Below, piece after piece: positions 27,497 through 35,693 of a stretch of 64,000 nt of DNA (position 1 is its first letter; each line of letters opens with the position of its first letter). A program made the position numbers and the translations under genes. The stretch lies in the NCBI RefSeq assembly GCF_025833875.1, contig NZ_JAOYOD010000001.1, positions 930,001-994,000 on the forward strand, written 5' to 3'. The notes beneath the pieces are model-generated. The model saw only the letters and a list, made by a program, of their open reading frames with translations, did no database searches and had not been told where the DNA came from. The DNA comes from Reichenbachiella ulvae. GTDB lineage: Bacteria > Bacteroidota > Bacteroidia > Cytophagales > Cyclobacteriaceae.

Positions 27497-30400
27497 TCAG
27501 ACTATCACGTCATAGCGCAGTTTTTCATACTGTTCTAGTTTTTTTATGACGGTGTCCTCTGTGCTAATTTTTACTTTTCTCGAAATCAGATTGACCTTCA
27601 TGTTGGCTGCTGGATCGATAATGTTCACCTTCAGCAATCCTTCACCTTCATTTTCAGAGGTTATTTCATGTATGTCTTTGATCAGATCTTCGTTGATATC
27701 GTCAAGAAGTAGGTTCAAGGTAATTCCTTTAGTTTTTTCTGCTCTGATATCAGTCAGGAGAGAAATGGAATTGATTTTAAACTCCAGATCAGGGCCTTGC
27801 CATTTCAATTTAACTCCTCCTTGAATGTATAAAAACCAGCCTACCTCGAAATATTCTTTGAACTTGACATAGTCATCAGAGAATAGGAAGAAAGTATATG
27901 TGTCTGTATAATCCTGAACTTCTAGAGTACCGAAAGGTTTGCCTGTTTTGGTTTGGCGATGATTCACTGCTGTTACCATTCCTCCCATGCGGATGTTACC
28001 TCCTTTTTTCTGAAGTTCTGGCAGGTTGTTCAGTTCACCGATTCCAGTATTGCAGAATTTGTCGATCTCAAATTTGAATTGATCCAATGGATGCCCTGAG
28101 ATGTACAGACCAACAACTTCCTTTTCTAGTTTCAGTTGCTCCAGGTCGCTAAATGGCTCAATTTCCGCTACAGTAGGAGTAGGAACAGAGACCCCAGAAT
28201 CTCCACCAAATAGTGAGGCTTGAGAGCTGGCTTCTTCTGCTTGCATGCGTTGCGCATACCTAACGACCTTTTCAATTAGGTTCGGTTCATTGTTTTCTCC
28301 TACCAAATACTGTCTACGGTGATAGGATTCGAAGCAGTCGAATGCACCTGCCTGAGCCATTACCTCTAGCGTCTTTCTGTTGACCTGTCGTAAGTTGACT
28401 CTGGTGCCTAAATCGAAAATGTCTTTGTATAAACCATTTTCTTCACGTTCTTCGATTAGTGATTTAACTGCCGAATCACCAGCGCCCTTCATAGCTGCCA
28501 ATCCAAAACGAATCTGCCCTTGATCATTCACATTGAATTTCATGATTGATTCGTTCACGTCAGGTCCCAATACATCCAACCCCATGCGTTGACATTCTTC
28601 CATGAAGAAGCTCACCTGCTTGATATCATTCATGTTGTTCGAAAGCACGGCAGCCATGTATTCAGCGGGGTAGTTGGCTTTGAGGTACGCGGTTTGATAG
28701 GCCACCCATGCATAGCAGGTAGAGTGAGACTTGTTAAAGGCATAGGACGCAAATGCTTCCCAGTCCTTCCATATTTTCTCTAAGGCCTTTTTGTCGTGAC
28801 CTTTTTCTGCAGCCTGGTTGATGAATTTCGGCTTTAGTTTCTCCAAGAGCGCCAAAATCTTTTTACCCATCGCTTTACGCAGCATATCAGCCTCACCTTT
28901 AGTAAACCCTGCCAATTTCTGCGAGAGAAGCATTACCTGCTCCTGATAGACGGTAATACCATAGGTTTCTTTTAGGTACTCCTCCATGTCCGGAAGGTCA
29001 TAGATGATTTCCTCATCCCCATGCTTTCGCTTAATGAAAGAAGGAATATACTCCAATGGACCTGGACGATAGAGGGCGTTCATAGCGATGAGGTCAGCAA
29101 AAACCGTGGGTTTCAGTTCTCTCATGTATTTCTGCATACCAGGAGATTCGTATTGGAATATCCCTACGGTCTCACCACGTTGGAAAAGCTCATAAGTGGC
29201 TTGATCGTCAATAGGGAAGGAGTCAGGATCCAAATCCTTGTCATAGCGTTGTTTGACCAGACGACAGGCGTCTTTGATCAAGGTTAGGGTTTTTAGACCC
29301 AGAAAATCCATTTTTAGTAGCCCTGCATCTTCCACTACGGAGTTGTCGAACTGGGTGCAGTACATGTCCGAATCCTTGGCCAATGCTACAGGTACGAATT
29401 TGGTAATGTCATCTGGTGTGATGATAACCCCACAAGCGTGGATACCTGTATTACGAACCGACCCTTCCAGTACTTTTGCCTGGTTGATTACCCTGGATTC
29501 TTCACTATTTCCAGCAGCAATCTGCTTGAGTTCGTTGGCCATTTGAATGGCCTCTGCATTGTTTTTTAGTTTGTCTGCCAACTCCTTTTCTGGGAGGCCA
29601 AAAAGCTTTTTGAGCTTAATGTCTGGTACGAGTTTGGCCAGGCGATCTGCATCACTCAGATTTAATTCTAGCACGCGTGCGGTGTCTCGGATGGCAGATT
29701 TAGCAGCCATGGTACCATAAGTGATGATTTGAGCTACTTGGTTTGCGCCATATTTATTGATTACATAATCGATCACACGCTGGCGACCTTCATCATCAAA
29801 GTCAATATCAATATCGGGCATGGACACCCTTTCTGGATTCAAGAAACGCTCAAAAAGCAAGTCGTACTCAATCGGGTCTACATTTGTGATTCCAATACAA
29901 TAGGCGACTGCCGATCCTGCTGCAGATCCACGACCTGGACCAACGGATACGCCCATGTCGCGAGCTGCCTGACAGAAGTCCTGCACAATCAGGAAGTAAC
30001 CCGGATATCCGGTGTTTCTAATTACATCCAGCTCAAAGTCCAGCCTTTCTTCAATCTCTGGGGTGATTTCTTCGTAGCGTTTCTTGGCTCCTTCATAAGT
30101 CAGGTGACGAAGGAGGTTGTTTTCTCCTAGCTTGAGTGATGGATCTTCTTTGTCTCTTTCATCTTGAAATTCTTCTGGGATGTGGAAGGCAGGAAGGAGG
30201 ATATCTCTTTCTAGCTCAAATGCCTCGATCTTTTCTATGATCTCATTGGTGGTTTTGATGGCATCTGGGAGGTCTGCAAAGAGCTTCTTCATCTCGTCTG
30301 GTGACTTGATGTAGAATTCCTCATTGGGGAATCCATAGCGGTATTCTCTTCCTCTTTTACCTACATACCTCTTGGGTTTAGATTGGTGCTCTCCGTCCTT

Positions 30401-31768
30401 TACGCATAACAAAATGTCATGCGCGTTGGCTTGTTTCTTTTCTGTGTAGTAGGTGTTGTTGGAAGCGAAGTATTTTACGTTGTGCTTTTCGGCAAAGCGA
30501 AGTAATACTTCATTGACAATATTCTCTTCGTCTACATCATGACGGTTAAGTTCAACATAAAAGTCCTCACCAAACTGTTCTTTGTACCAGAGGAAGACTT
30601 CTTCAGCCTGTTCTTCCCCATAGTTCAGGATTGTAAATGGGATTTCTCCCCACAGGCCACCCGTGGTAGCTATTATGTCTTCTTTGTATTGAATTATGGT
30701 TTCTTTGTCAATTCTCGGGACATAGTAAAACCCCTCTACGAAGGCGATGGATGCCATTTTGGCTAGGTTGTGGTAGCCTTTTTTATTCTTAGCTATGAGG
30801 ACTTGTTGGAAGCCGTTGTTCTGTTTGCTTTTTTCTTTTCGATCATCAGTAACATTGAACTCACAGCCAACAATTGGTTTGATTTCTGCCTTCAGAGCAG
30901 CACGTACAAAGTGAAAAGCTGCCATCATATTGCCATGATCGGTCAGCGCAATAGCAGGCATGTTATGGCTCTTAGCTGCATTGACGATGGAATCCACCTC
31001 CGATACAGCCTGAAGTACAGAATACTGGGAATGGACGTGCAAATGCGTAAATGGCACATCATCCAAAGCTTCTATTTCGGCCTGAGTGGCCTTTGGAGGC
31101 GTCTCAATGGTAGGCATTTCCTCTACCGCAAAATTGGCAGCTTCTAATTTGGGTGCTTCATAGACGATGTCTTCCTTGGCCGTATCATCTAGTGGGGCAA
31201 TGACTCCTTCTGTAATCAATCCAAAGAAACACTTAGAAGTAGCGTCCACATCATATGCCGCATCGTGGGCATCCTCGAAAGCTTCACCAAAAAGCTTGGT
31301 GTGAAGTTCTGTTAGAGTTGGCCATTTGAACTTTCCCCCTCTACCGGGAATGGCAACATAATCTGTCGCCTCATCCTTGGTGTCAAGGGCTTTGATCCCG
31401 TTGAGATCATTGTTTCTTTCCTTGCGGAGGTACTCAGCACCAACGATGTTGAGGTCGAACTCTACGTTGTGTCCGACGACTGCTTCGGTACGTTGTAGAT
31501 CAGCAGTGAAAGCGTCTAGTACTTTGTTCAGATCATGACCTTCTGCTTCCGCTCTTTCGGTAGAGATACCGTGTACCTTCTGTGCGTTGAAGGGGATGGT
31601 GTAACCTTCTGGTTTGACAATGAAGTTTTGTCTGTCGATAAGCGAACCATCATTGGCATGCAATTGCCACGCGAGCTGGACCAGCCTGGGCCAGTTGTCC
31701 AGATCCTCTAAAGGTGCGTTGTAATCCTTAGGTAAACCAGTGGTCTCGGTATCAAAAATCAGGTACAT
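27497..31768 (-). CDS. dnaE: DNA polymerase III alpha subunit with fused N-terminal DEDDh exonuclease
   Basis: The 1423-residue protein is the replicative polymerase. It is longer than E. coli DnaE because residues 1 to about 190 form an epsilon-like exonuclease: FDTETTGL (D, E), GHNVEFDLNIVG (D), and HDAAYDVDATSKCF (H, D). A PHP domain follows (THLHVHSQYSVL, ALTDHGNMMAA), then the C-family polymerase domain with PDIDIDFDDEGR near residue 650 and GPGRGSAAGS near 610. Finger/thumb regions with GIFQYESPGMQKYM and YNKSHSTCYAWVAYQTAYL-like strings, and a C-terminal OB domain (GGMVTAVNHRQTKTGKPFG near 1255), complete it. The exonuclease fusion is known in some Bacteroidota. Confidence 0.96.
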   Translation of the reverse strand: MYLIFDTETTGLPKDYNAPLEDLDNWPRLVQLAWQLHANDGSLIDRQNFIVKPEGYTIPFNAQKVHGISTERAEAEGHDLNKVLDAFTADLQRTEAVVGHNVEFDLNIVGAEYLRKERNNDLNGIKALDTKDEATDYVAIPGRGGKFKWPTLTELHTKLFGEAFEDAHDAAYDVDATSKCFFGLITEGVIAPLDDTAKEDIVYEAPKLEAANFAVEEMPTIETPPKATQAEIEALDDVPFTHLHVHSQYSVLQAVSEVDSIVNAAKSHNMPAIALTDHGNMMAAFHFVRAALKAEIKPIVGCEFNVTDDRKEKSKQNNGFQQVLIAKNKKGYHNLAKMASIAFVEGFYYVPRIDKETIIQYKEDIIATTGGLWGEIPFTILNYGEEQAEEVFLWYKEQFGEDFYVELNRHDVDEENIVNEVLLRFAEKHNVKYFASNNTYYTEKKQANAHDILLCVKDGEHQSKPKRYVGKRGREYRYGFPNEEFYIKSPDEMKKLFADLPDAIKTTNEIIEKIEAFELERDILLPAFHIPEEFQDERDKEDPSLKLGENNLLRHLTYEGAKKRYEEITPEIEERLDFELDVIRNTGYPGYFLIVQDFCQAARDMGVSVGPGRGSAAGSAVAYCIGITNVDPIEYDLLFERFLNPERVSMPDIDIDFDDEGRQRVIDYVINKYGANQVAQIITYGTMAAKSAIRDTARVLELNLSDADRLAKLVPDIKLKKLFGLPEKELADKLKNNAEAIQMANELKQIAAGNSEESRVINQAKVLEGSVRNTGIHACGVIITPDDITKFVPVALAKDSDMYCTQFDNSVVEDAGLLKMDFLGLKTLTLIKDACRLVKQRYDKDLDPDSFPIDDQATYELFQRGETVGIFQYESPGMQKYMRELKPTVFADLIAMNALYRPGPLEYIPSFIKRKHGDEEIIYDLPDMEEYLKETYGITVYQEQVMLLSQKLAGFTKGEADMLRKAMGKKILALLEKLKPKFINQAAEKGHDKKALEKIWKDWEAFASYAFNKSHSTCYAWVAYQTAYLKANYPAEYMAAVLSNNMNDIKQVSFFMEECQRMGLDVLGPDVNESIMKFNVNDQGQIRFGLAAMKGAGDSAVKSLIEEREENGLYKDIFDLGTRVNLRQVNRKTLEVMAQAGAFDCFESYHRRQYLVGENNEPNLIEKVVRYAQRMQAEEASSQASLFGGDSGVSVPTPTVAEIEPFSDLEQLKLEKEVVGLYISGHPLDQFKFEIDKFCNTGIGELNNLPELQKKGGNIRMGGMVTAVNHRQTKTGKPFGTLEVQDYTDTYTFFLFSDDYVKFKEYFEVGWFLYIQGGVKLKWQGPDLEFKINSISLLTDIRAEKTKGITLNLLLDDINEDLIKDIHEITSENEGEGLLKVNIIDPAANMKVNLISRKVKISTEDTVIKKLEQYEKLRYDVIV

Positions 31769-31902
31769 GATCGTGAATTATAGATTCAAAATTCAAGGTT
31801 CGATATTCGGAGGGACTGAAGATCAAACCGACCTTAAAAGTAGTGATTTATGCTATCGAAAGGGAGAGGAGGGAAGTGGAAGTTTTCCACAGAGGGGAAA
31901 TA

Positions 31903-31944
31903 AAAAACGAGCCTGCATATTGTTGACCAATTGCAGACTCGTTT
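31903..31944 (-). terminator. Terminator of the sdh operon
   Basis: On the minus strand AAACGAGTCTGCA pairs with TGCAGGCTCGTTT across a loop, with one internal mismatch, followed by a run of T. It lies 29 bases past the sdhB stop. Confidence 0.8.
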
Positions 31945-31972
31945 CAAGTATTTATTGTTCGTTTATTGATTC

Positions 31973-32725
31973 TTAAACGTTGTCTGAGGTAGCTTTAGCT
32001 GCCAGGTATTCTCTGTTCATACGAGCTATGTGCTCCTGTCCAATTTCTTTTGGACATACTGCAGAACATGCACCTGTATTGGTACAGTTACCAAATCCTT
32101 CTTCTTCCATCTGAGCTACCATTCTCTCTACACGTGTTTTGCGCTCTACCTGACCTTGTGGTAACAAAGCAAGCTGAGAAACTTTAGCAGCAGTGAATAG
32201 CATTGCAGAAGCATTCTTACATGCTGCTACACAAGCACCACAACCGATACATTGTGCTGCGTCCATGGCTTTGTCAGCAATGGTTTTTGGAATTGGAATC
32301 TCATTGGCATCAGGAACACCGCCGGTATTCACATTGGTGTATCCACCTGCCTGAATGATTCTGTCAAATGAACTTCTGTCCACTACCAAATCCTTTAAAA
32401 CAGGAAATGCAGAAGCTCTCCATGGTTCTACCACGATGATTTCGCCATCCTGGAAGCTACGCATATGTAGCTGACAAGTTGTAATAGCATCTTTAGGGCC
32501 ATGAGGCTTGCCATTGATGTACATACTGCACATCCCGCAGATACCTTCTCTACAGTCGTGATCGAAGTGAATCGGATCTTTACCTTCTCTGGTAAGGTCC
32601 TCATTCAATACGTCGAACATCTCAAGAAAAGACATGTCCGGTGATACGTTATCTACTTGGTAGGTTTCGAATGCCCCTTTTTCGCTAGGGTTTTTCTGTC
32701 TCCAAACTTTTAGCGTTATTTTCAT
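31973..32725 (-). CDS. sdhB: Succinate dehydrogenase/fumarate reductase iron-sulfur subunit
   Basis: The 250-residue protein carries all three clusters' ligands: [19 protein letters not shown] with a later Cys for [2Fe-2S] (near residues 60-88), [11 protein letters not shown] for [4Fe-4S] (near 140-155), and [15 protein letters not shown] for [3Fe-4S] (near 205-220). It passes electrons from the FAD subunit to menaquinone. It follows sdhA by 8 bases in the order C-A-B. Length and sequence fit the class of Bacteroidota SdhB proteins. Confidence 0.95.
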   Translation of the reverse strand: MKITLKVWRQKNPSEKGAFETYQVDNVSPDMSFLEMFDVLNEDLTREGKDPIHFDHDCREGICGMCSMYINGKPHGPKDAITTCQLHMRSFQDGEIIVVEPWRASAFPVLKDLVVDRSSFDRIIQAGGYTNVNTGGVPDANEIPIPKTIADKAMDAAQCIGCGACVAACKNASAMLFTAAKVSQLALLPQGQVERKTRVERMVAQMEEEGFGNCTNTGACSAVCPKEIGQEHIARMNREYLAAKATSDNV

Positions 32726-32733
32726 GTCAATTC

Positions 32734-34656
32734 TTATTTATAGCTTCTCTGCGTCAGTTTAACATTTTCAAATTCTAATTGCTCTTTGTGTAGCTCTTCT
32801 TCTTGGCCTTCACCTTTGTACTCCCAGGCAGCAACGTAAGAGAATTCATCATCTATACGAAGCGCTTCACCCTCTGGTGTCTGAGATTCTTCACGGAAGT
32901 GACCTCCACAAGATTCTTTTCTGTTTTGTGCATCGTCGATCATCAACTCGCCCAATTCTAAGAAGTCAGCTACTCTATTGGCTTTCTCCAATGACATGTT
33001 CAATTCTTCATTGGCTCCCAGCACCTTTACATCCTTCCAGAACTCTTCACGAAGCTCTTTGATTTTCGCTTTAGCAGTTTTGAGACCTTCCTCGTTTCTA
33101 GCCATACCGCAGTATTCCCACATGATATTTCCTAGTTCCTTATGGAAGTCGTCAACAGTTTTGTTACCGTTGATGCTTAGAAGTTTTTCGATTCTATCTT
33201 TTACTTCTTTTTCAGCTTTTTTGAACTCTTCGTGTTCCGTTGGGATTTTGTCATATGGCATGTCAGCCAAGTAATCACCAATCGTATATGGCAACACGAA
33301 ATATCCATCAGCCAGCCCTTGCATCAATGCACTTGCTCCTAATCTGTTAGCACCGTGATCTGAGAAATTGGCCTCACCAGCAGCGTACAATCCAGGTACA
33401 GTAGTCATCAGGTTGTAGTCAACCCAAAGACCACCCATAGTGTAGTGTACAGCAGGATAGATCATCATTGGCATTTCGTATGGGTCATCACCTGTGATTT
33501 GCTTGTACATATCAAAAAGGTTACCATACTTTCCTTTGATAGTTTCTACTCCGTCTCTTTTGATCGCATCAGAGAAGTCCAGGAATACGGCTAAACCAGT
33601 TGCGCCTACACCTTTTCCTGCATCACACATTTGCTTCGCATTACGAGAAGCCACGTCACGAGGTACTAGGTTACCAAATGCAGGGTATTTTCTCTCCAAA
33701 TAGTAATCTCTATCCTCTTCAGGAATTTTAGCCGCATCAGCTGCTTTCAATCCTTTTACTGCCTCTTTAGGAACCCAGATACGTCCGTCATTTCTTAGTG
33801 ATTCAGACATCAAAGTCAACTTAGACTGGTGATCACCTGATACTGGGATACAAGTTGGGTGAATCTGCGTATAACATGGATTGCCAAAGAATGCTCCTTT
33901 TTTATGAGCTCTCCAGGCGGCAGTTACGTTCGATCCCATTGCATTAGTAGACAAGAAGAATACGTTACCGTATCCACCAGTTGCTAATACCACTGCGTGG
34001 GCAGAGTGCGATTCGATCTCACCTGTGATCAGGTTTCTTGTCACGATACCGCGAGCTTTACCGTCGATGATCACTACGTCTAGCATCTCAGTTCTGGCGT
34101 AAAGCTTCACTTTACCGCTAGCTACCTGTCTGCTCAATGCTGAGTAAGCACCTAATAATAGCTGCTGTCCAGTTTGACCTCTGGCATAAAAGGTACGTGA
34201 TACTTGCGCTCCACCAAACGAACGGTTGTCCAATAGCCCACCATAGTCGCGAGCGAAAGGAACCCCTTGTGCTACACACTGGTCGATGATGTTGACAGAA
34301 ACCTCTGCCAGACGGTGAATGTTTGCCTCACGGCCTCTATAATCACCCCCTTTAATCGTATCGTAGAAAAGACGGAAAACTGAGTCTCCATCATTTTGAT
34401 AATTTTTTGCTGCATTGATACCCCCTTGAGCCGCGATACTGTGCGCTCTACGTGGGCTATCTTGAAAGCAGAATGATTTGACATTGTAGCCCAGTTCGCC
34501 AAAAGAGGCAGCAGCGGATGCACCAGCCAAACCGGTACCTACTACGATTACGTCATATTTTCTTTTATTGGCTGGGTTGACCAGTTTGCTTTTGAATTTG
34601 TGTTTTGTCCACTTCTCAGCTAATGGTCCCTCAGGAATTTTTGAATCTAAAGCCAT
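32734..34656 (-). CDS. sdhA: Succinate dehydrogenase/fumarate reductase flavoprotein subunit
   Basis: The 640-residue protein binds FAD covalently. It has an N-terminal dinucleotide fold [19 protein letters not shown] near residue 38, the [20 protein letters not shown] stretch with the FAD region, the histidine-containing active-site region [15 protein letters not shown] near 265, [12 protein letters not shown] near 330 and the C-terminal helical domain with an [12 protein letters not shown] stretch. Catalysis is succinate to fumarate, or the reverse. It is the middle gene of sdhCAB, 38 bases after sdhC and 8 bases before sdhB. Confidence 0.96.
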   Translation of the reverse strand: MALDSKIPEGPLAEKWTKHKFKSKLVNPANKRKYDVIVVGTGLAGASAAASFGELGYNVKSFCFQDSPRRAHSIAAQGGINAAKNYQNDGDSVFRLFYDTIKGGDYRGREANIHRLAEVSVNIIDQCVAQGVPFARDYGGLLDNRSFGGAQVSRTFYARGQTGQQLLLGAYSALSRQVASGKVKLYARTEMLDVVIIDGKARGIVTRNLITGEIESHSAHAVVLATGGYGNVFFLSTNAMGSNVTAAWRAHKKGAFFGNPCYTQIHPTCIPVSGDHQSKLTLMSESLRNDGRIWVPKEAVKGLKAADAAKIPEEDRDYYLERKYPAFGNLVPRDVASRNAKQMCDAGKGVGATGLAVFLDFSDAIKRDGVETIKGKYGNLFDMYKQITGDDPYEMPMMIYPAVHYTMGGLWVDYNLMTTVPGLYAAGEANFSDHGANRLGASALMQGLADGYFVLPYTIGDYLADMPYDKIPTEHEEFKKAEKEVKDRIEKLLSINGNKTVDDFHKELGNIMWEYCGMARNEEGLKTAKAKIKELREEFWKDVKVLGANEELNMSLEKANRVADFLELGELMIDDAQNRKESCGGHFREESQTPEGEALRIDDEFSYVAAWEYKGEGQEEELHKEQLEFENVKLTQRSYK

Positions 34657-34694
34657 TTCTTTAATTTCTTAATTTTCTAATTCTTTAAACTATC

Positions 34695-35372
34695 TCACTT
34701 CAGAAACATCACAATCGGAATGATTGCAAATCCAGCTGCAACTAAAATAGAGTACAGCATGCCAAGTTTCTGGATGAAAGGAGTGTATTTCTTGTGGTTC
34801 AAACCTAAGGTCTGAAATGCACTAGAAAAACCGTGCGACAAGTGAAACCCTAAAAAGACCATGCAGATTACATAGAATCCAACATAGAGAGGCTGGGCAT
34901 AGGCAGCACTTACAATCTGATATACATCCTTGTACATCACACCATCGTAAGTTACACTTGGGATATCACCAAATTTGAATTCATACCAAAAGCCCTTTAA
35001 GTGAGCTATGATGAATATTAAGGTGATGATTCCAAGTAAAGCCATGTTCTTTGAGGCCCAGCTACTTTTAGAATCCTTGGTCGATACAGCATACCTTACG
35101 CTTCTTGCTGCACGGTTTTGCCTGGTCAATATGATACCATCGATCACATGGACCAAAATAAAGAAGAAGTTTCCATAAGAAACCACTTTTATAAAAGGGT
35201 TGTTAGCCATGTTGGCAGCATACATATTAAATGCTTGCCCTTCATCATTCATTAAGAGCTGAAGGTTACCTGCCAGGTGAACTACTAAAAATAGGATTAA
35301 GAATAATCCAGTCAGCGACATGAGCAACTTTTTGCCTATCGTGCCGGAAATCGATTGTGTAAACCAACTCAT
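34695..35372 (-). CDS. sdhC: Succinate dehydrogenase cytochrome b subunit
   Basis: The 225-residue membrane protein has five predicted helices and conserved histidines: VVHLAGNLQLL near residue 27, FFILVHVIDGI near 75, IAHLKGFWYE near 125 and GFHLSHGFSSAFQ near 175. This is the single-polypeptide b558-type anchor (as in B. subtilis and Wolinella), which carries two hemes and reacts with menaquinone. It is the first gene of the operon. Confidence 0.94.
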   Translation of the reverse strand: MSWFTQSISGTIGKKLLMSLTGLFLILFLVVHLAGNLQLLMNDEGQAFNMYAANMANNPFIKVVSYGNFFFILVHVIDGIILTRQNRAARSVRYAVSTKDSKSSWASKNMALLGIITLIFIIAHLKGFWYEFKFGDIPSVTYDGVMYKDVYQIVSAAYAQPLYVGFYVICMVFLGFHLSHGFSSAFQTLGLNHKKYTPFIQKLGMLYSILVAAGFAIIPIVMFLK

Positions 35373-35406
35373 GATTTGATTTTTGAATAAGTAGAATAAT
35401 TTTTCG

Positions 35407-35437
35407 TAAAGATATATTCAGGGGGCTAATCTGACAA
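35407..35437 (-). promoter_or_regulatory. Candidate promoter of sdhCAB
   Basis: On the minus strand TTG (35437-35435), a 20-base spacer and TATCTTTA (35414-35407) resemble the Bacteroidota TTG-N17-23-TAnnTTTG promoter, with the last base A instead of G. Initiation would leave a leader of about 30 bases before the sdhC ATG at 35372. Confidence 0.4.
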
Positions 35438-35628
35438 TCCAATGGATGTAATAGATCATCAATTGGGGTATTTAGACTGGGTATAAATTAGAAGGAATAG
35501 CCCTTGTTATAAAAAGCGTGTTGCTTAACGCAACTTTTGGCTTTGTTTCTTATGACATTGTCTTGCTTTTTGTCGCCTTAGTTGTGTCTGCCTTTTGAAA
35601 AGTACATAGATTTGAATCAGTTTCAGTT

Positions 35629-35636
35629 TATATTTG
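35629..35636 (+). promoter_or_regulatory. Candidate -7 element (TATATTTG)
   Basis: This is an exact TAnnTTTG match, 57 bases before the ATG at 35694. A TTTG sits 14 bases upstream (35611-35614), closer than usual. Confidence 0.3.
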
Positions 35637-35693
35637 ACTACTAGACTGATGAAGTTTAGGTAGAACCAGTTAAATGACAAAGCTCCAATATTG

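Larger units (their letters stand above)
35373..35693. other. 321-base divergent intergenic region
   Basis: It lies between sdhC (-) and the CHU_C-type protein gene (+). It holds the candidate promoters described at 35407-35437 and 35629-35636. A small inverted sequence, GTTGC...GCAAC at about 35520-35533, gives only a short hairpin. An open frame of 97 codons on the minus strand (35525-35818) is antisense to the next gene and not credible. Confidence 0.5.

Noticed and set aside
29729..30130. 133-codon frame antisense to dnaE, and similar frames inside sdhA, btuB and others
   Set aside because: They lie wholly within strong genes on the other strand and show no family similarity.
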